From the NCBI GenBank assembly GCA_900771975.1, contig CAAGPV010000049.1:25813-89812 (forward strand): a stretch of 64,000 bases of DNA. Direction: 5' to 3'. The DNA comes from an uncultured Prevotella sp. Lineage in GTDB: Bacteria; Bacteroidota; Bacteroidia; Bacteroidales; Bacteroidaceae. The translations under genes were made by a program, and so were the position numbers. Below the pieces are notes generated by a model. It saw only the letters and a list, made by a program, of their open reading frames with translations. It was not told the DNA's origin and did no database searches. Positions 44,301-51,461 of the stretch are shown here, in pieces (position 1 is the first letter of the stretch; each line of letters begins with the position of its first letter).

Positions 44301-45218
44301 TTACTTGTTCACTTGGAACTTCTTGTCACCAGTAGCAAAGAAAGCATTTATTTGCTTGGCAGCAGCTATACCGGCATTGATGTTTGCTTCAGCTGTTTGT
44401 GCTCCCATCTTCTTTGGAGTAGAGAAATATCTTCCTTCAAATTTTGCAAATTCAGCATCTGCATCTGGCTTGATGTCTGTTATATACTTCAAGTCTTCAC
44501 GCTCGGCAAGCAGTTTCAGGAGTTCTGGTTCGTTAATCACCTCTTTACGGGCAGTATTTATCAAGATGCCACCTTTCTTGAGTTGATTTACCGTTGCATA
44601 GTTGATACTGTTTTTTGTTTCAGCGGTTGCAGGGATATGCAGGCTCACTATATCACAAGTTTGGAACAACTCGTCTTGCGACTTTGCCGCTTTCACTCCA
44701 GCTTTTTCAATTGCCTCTGCAGGACAGAAAGCATCATAAGCCGACACTTCCATACCAAATCCTTTGGCGATGCGTGCTACATTTCTCCCCACATTGCCAA
44801 AAGCAAGAATACCAAGACGCTTACCTTTAAGTTCGGAGCCAGCCTTTCCGTTATAGAAATTGCGAACCGTGTAAACCAAAAGTCCAAACACCAGTTCTGC
44901 AACAGCATTTGAATTTTGTCCGGGCGTATTCTCTGCAATTACGTTATGGGCGGTTGCAGCTGCCAAATCGATGTTGTCATAACCGGCACCTGCCCTAACT
45001 ACAATCTTGAGTTGTTTGGCAGCATCAAGTACTTCAGCATCCACTTTATCGGAACGGATAATCAATGCATCGGCATCGGCAACTGCAGACAATAGTTGTG
45101 CTTTATCTGTATATTTCTCTAAGAGGGCAAGTTGGTGACCAGCTCCTTCTATTTCTTTCCTTATTCCTTCTACTGCTGCTGGAGCAAAAGGTTTTTCTGT
45201 TGCAATAAGTACTTTCAT
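44301..45218 (-). CDS. serA: D-3-phosphoglycerate dehydrogenase, type III
   Basis: 305 aa, without the regulatory ACT domain of longer SerA. The dinucleotide motif is LGILAFGNVGRNVARI. The substrate Arg region is VVRAGAGYDNID, and INTARKEVINE supplies the catalytic Glu side. Where most enzymes have the catalytic His (TPHIG), this one has TPKKMGAQTAEAN, i.e. Lys. That is the mark of the type III enzymes described from Entamoeba and Bacteroides. It oxidises 3-phosphoglycerate to 3-phosphohydroxypyruvate. Its serC partner is 72 nt upstream. Confidence 0.92.
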   Translation of the reverse strand: MKVLIATEKPFAPAAVEGIRKEIEGAGHQLALLEKYTDKAQLLSAVADADALIIRSDKVDAEVLDAAKQLKIVVRAGAGYDNIDLAAATAHNVIAENTPGQNSNAVAELVFGLLVYTVRNFYNGKAGSELKGKRLGILAFGNVGRNVARIAKGFGMEVSAYDAFCPAEAIEKAGVKAAKSQDELFQTCDIVSLHIPATAETKNSINYATVNQLKKGGILINTARKEVINEPELLKLLAEREDLKYITDIKPDADAEFAKFEGRYFSTPKKMGAQTAEANINAGIAAAKQINAFFATGDKKFQVNK

Positions 45219-45247
45219 AAGAATATGCTTTTTTGTGTATTAATGAT

Positions 45248-45273
45248 GATGGGCGAACCATAATTCGCCCATC
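45248..45273. terminator. Hairpin between serC and serA
   Basis: GATGGGCGAA (45248-45257) and its exact complement (45264-45273) with a 6-nt loop, inside the serC-serA gap. No T tract follows. It probably tunes relative expression or protects a 3' end. Confidence 0.45.
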
Positions 45274-45290
45274 GTCAGTTGATTATTTGA

Positions 45291-46358
45291 TTAATGTTGT
45301 GCTTCGAAATCTTTCATTGCCTGTACCAATGCGTTCACACCTTCTATGGTTTGAGCATTGTAGCAACTTGCCCGGAAACCGCCAACAGAACGATGTCCCT
45401 TTATTCCCACCATTCCACGCTCGGCTGCGAAGTCAAAGAATGGTTTCTCAAGCTCTTTGTATTCATCGTTCATAACGAAACAAATATTCATCAACGAGCG
45501 GTCTTCTTCCGCAACAGTGCCACGGAACAACTTGTTACGATCAATTTCATCATAAACAATCTTAGCACGTTCTTTTGCCAAATGGTCCATTGCCTCTACA
45601 CCGCCTTGAGCTTTCACCCAACGCATTGTTTCCAAAAGCGAGTAGATAGGCACAACTGGCGGAGTGTTGAACATTGAGCCTTTCTCCACATGCGTACGAT
45701 AGTCTATCATTGTTGGCAACTCGCGGGGAGCCTTTCCTAACTCGCTATCTTTAACAATGATAACAGTCACACCCGCCATCGCCATATTCTTCTGAGCTCC
45801 AGCATAGATAGCCTTATACTTGGAAACATCAACTGGACGGCTCATAATGTCGGAACTCATATCTGCTATGAGGGGGATGGGTGCATCCAAATCCTTTCTT
45901 ATCTCCGTTCCATAGATGGTATTATTAGTTGTAATGTGCAAATAATCCGCATCGGTAGGAATAGTAAAGTCTTTTGGAACAAAGGTGTAATTAGCATCAG
46001 CAGAAGAAGCCACTTCTACAACGCTTCCGAAATGCTTTGCTTCCTTCATGGCCTTTTTGGCCCAAGTACCCGTATTAAGATAAGCAGCCTTCGTCAGCAA
46101 GAAGTTAGCAGGTATCTGCATAAACTGGAGAGAAGCTCCACCGCCGAGGAAAATTACAGAGTAACCTTCTGGGATGTCGAGGAGTTCCTTGATTAAAGAG
46201 ACAGCCTCATCTACAACCGGCTGGAAGTCTTTGGCGCGATGGCTAATTTCCATCAACGAAAGTCCCGAACCATTGAAATCCAAAATCTGCTTGGCAGTAT
46301 TCTCAATCACTTCCCGTGGGAGCATTGAAGGACCTGCGTTAAAGTTGTACTTCTTCAT
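45291..46358 (-). CDS. serC: Phosphoserine aminotransferase
   Basis: 355 aa. N-terminal YNFNAGPSMLPREVI, the PLP phosphate site GGGASLQF and the PLP-Lys region YAGAQKNMAMAGV identify SerC; the C-terminal IKGHRSVGGFRASCYNA binds substrate. It makes phosphoserine from phosphohydroxypyruvate and glutamate. It is the first gene of the serine operon with a promoter at 46414-46445. Confidence 0.95.
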   Translation of the reverse strand: MKKYNFNAGPSMLPREVIENTAKQILDFNGSGLSLMEISHRAKDFQPVVDEAVSLIKELLDIPEGYSVIFLGGGASLQFMQIPANFLLTKAAYLNTGTWAKKAMKEAKHFGSVVEVASSADANYTFVPKDFTIPTDADYLHITTNNTIYGTEIRKDLDAPIPLIADMSSDIMSRPVDVSKYKAIYAGAQKNMAMAGVTVIIVKDSELGKAPRELPTMIDYRTHVEKGSMFNTPPVVPIYSLLETMRWVKAQGGVEAMDHLAKERAKIVYDEIDRNKLFRGTVAEEDRSLMNICFVMNDEYKELEKPFFDFAAERGMVGIKGHRSVGGFRASCYNAQTIEGVNALVQAMKDFEAQH

Positions 46359-46413
46359 TGTGATTATCTATTTAGGTTTTATCTATCTTACTTTTATTGT
46401 AGCTTTACGAATG

Positions 46414-46445
46414 CGAAGTTACGGTTTTTATTTTACTCCTCCAAA
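46414..46445 (-). promoter_or_regulatory. Promoter of the serine operon
   Basis: On the minus strand: TTTG (46445-46442), a 20-nt spacer, TAACTTCG (46421-46414), one base off TAnnTTTG. Confidence 0.6.
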
Positions 46446-46489
46446 TATTTAGCAGCAAAAGTAAACGCAGAAAAAGCAGGAAAAAGTGC

Positions 46490-47806
46490 TTATCGCACAG
46501 GTTCTACAACTGTTTTAACGCCTTTTATCTTTTCGCCTTTAAGTGAAAGCAAAGCCGACTTCATTTTTCCGCGGGAGATTGCCACATACGAATAACGTTC
46601 TTTAACGTCTATTCGGCCAATTTCAGCAGATTTCAATCCTCCTTTTTTGCATAGAAACCCTACCACATCTCCCTTGCTTATCTTGTCTTTTTTCCCCTTA
46701 CCTATATATAATGTGGCCATTTTTGGTTGTGCTGGTTGAGGTAAGGATGGCGGTATGACAAATTCAGACAGACTGGCTTCGACATAACTGGGTACCTCTT
46801 CTTGGGCATTTAACAAAAAAAACGAACGTCCTTCCTTGTCCCACCGAGCCGTACGCCCCACTCTATGTATATAGTTTTCTTTGGTTTCAGGCAAATGATA
46901 GTGGATGATGTTATCTACATTTGGAATATCAAGCCCTCTGGAGGCCAAGTCTGTGCTGACCAACACATTAGCTGAACCATTAGAAAAACGGTAGAGAGCA
47001 TCTTCACGCATACGCTGTTCAAGTCCGCCATGAAACCAGCTTACCGAAAATCCGTGTTCACAAAGATAAGAAGCCGTTCGCTCTACACTGTCACGGTGAT
47101 TGAGAAAAACGATAGTGCTTCCTCCACCCAAAGCGCGCAACAAATTGTCCAGGGTTTCAAGTTTGTCCTTTTGCGGACTCTTCACAACATAAACAGTTAC
47201 CCTGTCAGGCGTCTGTTCGTCATCCATTCGATAGTCAATCAGACTGGTTCTACCCATATTGACAAAGTGAGGAATAGCTTCCACTTCTGTAGCAGATAGC
47301 AGAATATGGCGATCAACAAACGGCAACTTTTGGAGAATTTGAGACATTTCTTCCTGAAAGCCCATCTCAAGACATTTGTCAAACTCGTCTATCACCATCC
47401 ACTTTAAGTTATCAACAGGAAAGTTTTGCTTATCCAAATGGTCGTTAAGACGGCCTGGAGTGGCAAAAACTATCTGTGGACGCACCTGACGGATTTCGCG
47501 ATGCTCGTCCATTGTGGGACGTCCGCCATACAAGCTCATGGCCCGCAGACCACATCCCAAGTTTTTAAGCACGTTCAACGACTGCAACGCCAGTTCTCGT
47601 CCTGGCACTACAACAACGGCTTGCACCCTGTCGATCGAAGCATCCAAGCGTTGAACCAAAGGCAGCAAATAGGCCAACGTCTTACCCGATCCTGTTGGCG
47701 ACAACACCACAACGTCTTTATTGCTATGCAATATTGCATTGAAAGCATCTTGCTGCATAGCATTGGGAGTGATACCCAATTTGTCAATGATGGTTTCTAT
47801 ATTCAT
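46490..47806 (-). CDS. dbpA: DbpA-like DEAD-box RNA helicase (DEFD variant)
   Basis: 438 aa. It has the helicase motifs in order: SPTGSGKTLAYLLP (I), VVPGRELALQ (Ia), ATPGRLNDHL (Ib), VIDEFDKCL (II), LLSATEVE (III), STDLASRGLDIPNVD (V) and HRVGRTARWDKEG (VI). Motif II reads DEFD, not DEAD. The C-terminal ~75 residues form a DbpA-type RNA-binding domain (LYIGKGKKDKISKGDVVGFL) that in E. coli targets 23S rRNA during ribosome assembly. Its 5' end overlaps the TPR gene upstream by 23 nt. Confidence 0.9.
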   Translation of the reverse strand: MNIETIIDKLGITPNAMQQDAFNAILHSNKDVVVLSPTGSGKTLAYLLPLVQRLDASIDRVQAVVVVPGRELALQSLNVLKNLGCGLRAMSLYGGRPTMDEHREIRQVRPQIVFATPGRLNDHLDKQNFPVDNLKWMVIDEFDKCLEMGFQEEMSQILQKLPFVDRHILLSATEVEAIPHFVNMGRTSLIDYRMDDEQTPDRVTVYVVKSPQKDKLETLDNLLRALGGGSTIVFLNHRDSVERTASYLCEHGFSVSWFHGGLEQRMREDALYRFSNGSANVLVSTDLASRGLDIPNVDNIIHYHLPETKENYIHRVGRTARWDKEGRSFFLLNAQEEVPSYVEASLSEFVIPPSLPQPAQPKMATLYIGKGKKDKISKGDVVGFLCKKGGLKSAEIGRIDVKERYSYVAISRGKMKSALLSLKGEKIKGVKTVVEPVR

Positions 47807-49019
47807 TTTTAATCTTATCTATTTCGTCAAATTCCTTCCCCATATTCAAGTTCAAGTAGATGGTATATAAAGGATAAAGCCATAATTCTTTTTTGTCGGG
47901 CTCCAGTTGTCTTACCTTTTCCATATAAGGCAAGCTCTGTTCATAGAATTTGGTCAACTTCTTTCTGGTGGAAGCCGACCGTTGTCTTACCTTGTCAAGA
48001 CTAATGGCTTGGTTGAAATAGGCCAAACCGATATTGTAATAGGCATCGGCCATCGTGTCGCGTTCGGAGATGAGTTGCTTGCAGAGATCGATACACTCGT
48101 CATATTTTCCGGAATTGAGCAGTACCGTACTCTTTGCAAACCTAAACAAAACACTTGTTGAATCGATTGACAGAGCCCTGTCTGCCACCTTCATGGCGTT
48201 TTCCAATTCGCCATTGCGGACATAATATTCCATTAGTCGCGGAAAGAAATAGGCGAAATTAGGATATTTGTCAAATCCTTTTTTTAGGGCATTTACATAT
48301 TGCACCGTATCTTTCTTTATCAAAAAAGCGGATGCTTCATATTGGCGGACAAAGTTAAGCATTGAAGTGTCCTGTTCCGCCAAAGGCGCATAACGCATAA
48401 TCAGGTCTGCATCACCCAGTTTATAGCCACAATACATTGCCCAATAACCTGCATGAGGCATCAGGGCATCCTTCTTTGCATACTGATAAAAAGAAAAGAG
48501 GGGCTGTTTGGCGCAATCGATATACTGTTCAAAAAAGTCAATCGCTTTCCTGTATTCAGCTTTCTTGATATAAAACGCCCCTGCATTAAACAGATTGGGG
48601 CGGATGGCATGAAGGTATTCTGCATGTTTTTGGCGATGCTTTATTTTCAAACGGTTATTCTCCTGCAATCTCATTTCCAAAGAGTCAAAAGCAATATCAC
48701 AACGGAATAACTTGCTCGCCAAAGAAAATAGCCCGACTGTATCACATTTCTGTTTCAGATAAACCTTTTCGTTGCCCTGTTCGTATTGGCCCAACAACGC
48801 CTCATGCAGCAGCAACCAAACTTTTGAATTGTTGCGGCTGACAGAGTCATTTAGCAAGCCTGAAAGAACCTTTTCGGCTTTATCAAGATTTTTATGGCTC
48901 TTGATGTACTCGTTGGCTTGCGCTATTTGCTTTTTCTGGCCGAAGAGAGCCAATGGAGAAAGCAGCACAAGGAAAAGAAAGACAATCTTTTTCAACTTCC
49001 TATTGACGTTTAAATCCAT
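47784..49019 (-). CDS. Secreted TPR protein, third of a tandem paralogous set
   Basis: 411 aa from the ATG at 49019 (MDLNVNRKLKKIVFLFLVLL..., signal peptide ending LFGQ). A farther upstream frame start at 49076 lies in the preceding gene. TPR-like helices run throughout. The central motif RPNLFNAGAFYIKKAEYRKA is shared, in altered form, with the two proteins encoded upstream (RPLLIDAGLYLVE and RGYLINGGGFYQG). Near the C-terminus are YYNIGLAYFNQAI and LPYMEKVRQLEPDKKELW. It is likely periplasmic or membrane-attached, acting in protein-protein contacts. It overlaps both neighbours, so it is co-translated. Confidence 0.82.
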   Translation of the reverse strand: MDLNVNRKLKKIVFLFLVLLSPLALFGQKKQIAQANEYIKSHKNLDKAEKVLSGLLNDSVSRNNSKVWLLLHEALLGQYEQGNEKVYLKQKCDTVGLFSLASKLFRCDIAFDSLEMRLQENNRLKIKHRQKHAEYLHAIRPNLFNAGAFYIKKAEYRKAIDFFEQYIDCAKQPLFSFYQYAKKDALMPHAGYWAMYCGYKLGDADLIMRYAPLAEQDTSMLNFVRQYEASAFLIKKDTVQYVNALKKGFDKYPNFAYFFPRLMEYYVRNGELENAMKVADRALSIDSTSVLFRFAKSTVLLNSGKYDECIDLCKQLISERDTMADAYYNIGLAYFNQAISLDKVRQRSASTRKKLTKFYEQSLPYMEKVRQLEPDKKELWLYPLYTIYLNLNMGKEFDEIDKIKNEYRNHH

Positions 49020-50085
49020 GTGCGATAGGTTCAAGTTCGGCAGCATGTATCTTGTCTCCAAGAAGCGTATAGACAAGATAAAGCGGTTGAACCCATTTCA
49101 CCTTGTCTTGACGGGGGTCCTTAACGCGAACACGCTCCAAGTAGTTACGCGACTGTGCCAGCAGGTCTTCCAGTTCGTTCTTCGTTCCCTTCTTCTGTTG
49201 TTGCATTTCTATCACCTTATTATTAATACATACACCAATGTTGTAAATCACAGGAACTTGCTCAGGATTTATTTCATCGGCTTGTCTGTACGCCTCTATG
49301 GCTTCGTCCCAACGTTTTGCCCGCATGGCAATTTCGCCCTTTAAAATCCAAGGAACCATAGAGTGCGGGTTTTCTTCGAGTTGTCTATCAACAAAATGAT
49401 CTAAATTATATTTGGCTGAAGGATGACTGTAAAATTGTATAATCCAGGCAAAATACGTTTCGTTGTTTGGGTCTGTCTTGTACAACTGCGATATAACAGC
49501 AAGATATTTCAGCGAGTCTTCTTCCGAAACCATCGTGGCGTTCATACACTGAGCTTTGATTTCGGCAGCATCCTGTGCTGTCTCGTCATCTTTCAAAGCT
49601 ATATCAGCAAACTTGTCAGCCGATTTGAAATTTCTTTGACTCAATTCTATTTGGGCCAAATAGTAAGCTGCTATTGCAGACTCGTCAACTTCTTGTTTCA
49701 TCAAAGGGTTGAGAGCGGTACGCAAATACAATTTCCATGCCATCACTCCCTCATCCACCATGTTGTGTTCAACTAGATACAGGCCTGCGTCAATCAATAG
49801 GGGGCGGTAAGTTGACAGACGTTCCAAATTGGCCTTTTCAAACTTTGGCTTTATTTCTCCCTTACGATTAGGCATTCTGTCCGACTCATCACATTTCAGC
49901 GACTTACTAACAAGGTCTACTATCTTACGGTAATAGACGACAGAATCCCTAAACGTATTACTTTGCAAGAAATCAACTATTTCTTCGGCCTTCTGATTGA
50001 GTTGGGCTGTTTGCTGTCTGTTATCTTGCGCATGGCACATCAACAAAGGACATACGAGTAAAAACAAAATAAGAACTTTGCGCAT
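49000..50085 (-). CDS. Secreted TPR protein, second of a tandem paralogous set
   Basis: 361 aa. Signal peptide MRKVLILFLLVCPLLMCHAQ. TPR units include WDEAIEAYRQADEINPEQVP followed by VIYNIGVCINNKV, and ARNYLERVRVKDPRQDKVKW. The family motif KFEKANLERLSTYRPLLIDA matches the same point in its paralogs. The stop overlaps the next paralog's start by 20 nt, while a hairpin at 50102-50134 separates it from the first. Confidence 0.85.
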   Translation of the reverse strand: MRKVLILFLLVCPLLMCHAQDNRQQTAQLNQKAEEIVDFLQSNTFRDSVVYYRKIVDLVSKSLKCDESDRMPNRKGEIKPKFEKANLERLSTYRPLLIDAGLYLVEHNMVDEGVMAWKLYLRTALNPLMKQEVDESAIAAYYLAQIELSQRNFKSADKFADIALKDDETAQDAAEIKAQCMNATMVSEEDSLKYLAVISQLYKTDPNNETYFAWIIQFYSHPSAKYNLDHFVDRQLEENPHSMVPWILKGEIAMRAKRWDEAIEAYRQADEINPEQVPVIYNIGVCINNKVIEMQQQKKGTKNELEDLLAQSRNYLERVRVKDPRQDKVKWVQPLYLVYTLLGDKIHAAELEPIAHGFKRQ

Positions 50086-50101
50086 AGGCTAAATGTGTAA
50101 A

Positions 50102-50134
50102 ACGAGGAATAAGGCGAAAAACCCTATTCCTCGT
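50102..50134 (-). terminator. Hairpin between first and second TPR genes
   Basis: A 10-bp perfect stem ACGAGGAATA (50102-50111) / TATTCCTCGT (50125-50134), followed on the minus strand by TTTT. It looks like a partial terminator limiting read-through into the second paralog. Confidence 0.55.
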
Positions 50135-50159
50135 GGATTTCAAAAAAATGTGTTACGGC

Positions 50160-51410
50160 TTAATAGCCTGCATAACTCTTTGCTTCTTGCGTACGTGCGT
50201 CAGCTTCTCCATACAGGAAATAGTAAGCATTGTACAAACGTGGAGCATAAAGGCTCTTCTGACTTTGGTCTACATCCAGTTTCTTTGCAGCCTCATAATA
50301 AGAGATGGCTTGGTTGTAAACCGGTTCAAACGCCTTTTTTGCTGCTGGGCTTAAAGCTCCCTTAAACGCATTTAGGCGTTCTTGAGCATGGAAGAAATAG
50401 CAATCTCCGATTGTTGCTGTAGCATACAGTTTGCTTTGTTCGGGTGCATTTGCCAAAGCTTTCTTCAAGAAGTCTGCAGCTTCCTCGTATTTTTTCTCAC
50501 GCTCAAGGAATTGGCCTTTCACCAAGAGGGCAACAAAGTTGTTTGGTGCAGCTGCCAAGCGGTCGTCAACCAACTTGCGAGCCTCATCACTTTGACCAAG
50601 AGCATTATAGCTATCAATCAATGTTGCGAAGAGAACCTGGTTGTCGGGATCCTTTTCAAAGAGCGCCTTTACCTTCCCTGTGTAGGCAACAGAGTCCTCA
50701 TGGTTGTTCAGTTGATGCTTCATTGCTTCCAACTTGATGCTTAAAGCGTCTTTACCGTGCTCAGGGTCTTTCAGAGAAAGCTCAGAGTATTTCTCGGCAT
50801 TGGCATAATCCTTGTTTTGAAGAGCCATGTAGGAAGCGAAGAAAGCAGCATTGGTCAAATCGGGATCTTCGGCATTCTTTACTTTCGCAAACATGGGATA
50901 ATCTGCCGATTCACAATATTGTGACAACAATTTAAAAGCCTTAGCGTTGTCTTTTCCTTGATAGAAGCCACCACCATTGATAAGATAGCCGCGCAAAGCA
51001 TAAAGACGCTGGGCATTGGCATCTGAGAATTTTGCTTTTACCTTGCCTTTTGCGTTTGGCAGGTTGTCATACTTGTAGCACTCTTGAGCCGCATCAAAAG
51101 CCTCTGACAAGGAAGTGTAAAGTCCTTCTTCGTCTACAGGCTTTGCTTCCTTACCCATCTGCTGAGCAGCCGAGTTTTCCATCATCACGTTGCGAATTTT
51201 GTCTACCTGGCCAAAAGCGAGGTCAACCAACTTGTTGTAAGCAGCAGCTTTTTCGGCGTTGTCTGTCAACTGTGCGAGATTGGAATTTACAAGTTGTTGC
51301 GCCTCTGCATAGTTTTCTGCTTTCAAGATAGCCTTAAGCGACTCGCTTGGTCCAGCAAAAGCAGCTGAGGTACTTAGTACCATCAATGCTGCAACTACTA
51401 ATTTTTTCAT
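50160..51410 (-). CDS. Secreted TPR protein, first of a tandem paralogous set
   Basis: 416 aa. Signal peptide MKKLVVAALMVLSTSAAFAG. TPR-type helices include YANAEKYSELSLKDPEHGKD, and KYEEAADFLKKALANAPEQS followed by KLYATATIGDCYF. It is less basic and more Ala-rich than its two paralogs. It is the gene next to gyrA, 51 nt downstream, an arrangement I recall for a single TPR protein in other Bacteroidota. Its function is unknown, probably an envelope scaffold. Confidence 0.87.
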   Translation of the reverse strand: MKKLVVAALMVLSTSAAFAGPSESLKAILKAENYAEAQQLVNSNLAQLTDNAEKAAAYNKLVDLAFGQVDKIRNVMMENSAAQQMGKEAKPVDEEGLYTSLSEAFDAAQECYKYDNLPNAKGKVKAKFSDANAQRLYALRGYLINGGGFYQGKDNAKAFKLLSQYCESADYPMFAKVKNAEDPDLTNAAFFASYMALQNKDYANAEKYSELSLKDPEHGKDALSIKLEAMKHQLNNHEDSVAYTGKVKALFEKDPDNQVLFATLIDSYNALGQSDEARKLVDDRLAAAPNNFVALLVKGQFLEREKKYEEAADFLKKALANAPEQSKLYATATIGDCYFFHAQERLNAFKGALSPAAKKAFEPVYNQAISYYEAAKKLDVDQSQKSLYAPRLYNAYYFLYGEADARTQEAKSYAGY

Positions 51411-51461
51411 TTTGCTATTTGTTATTAATATTAAAGTAATTGTTCTTTTGTTTGAAACAGA

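Noticed and set aside
44313..44912. 199-codon plus-strand frame
   Set aside because: Antisense to serA with Cys/Phe-rich, unprotein-like composition.
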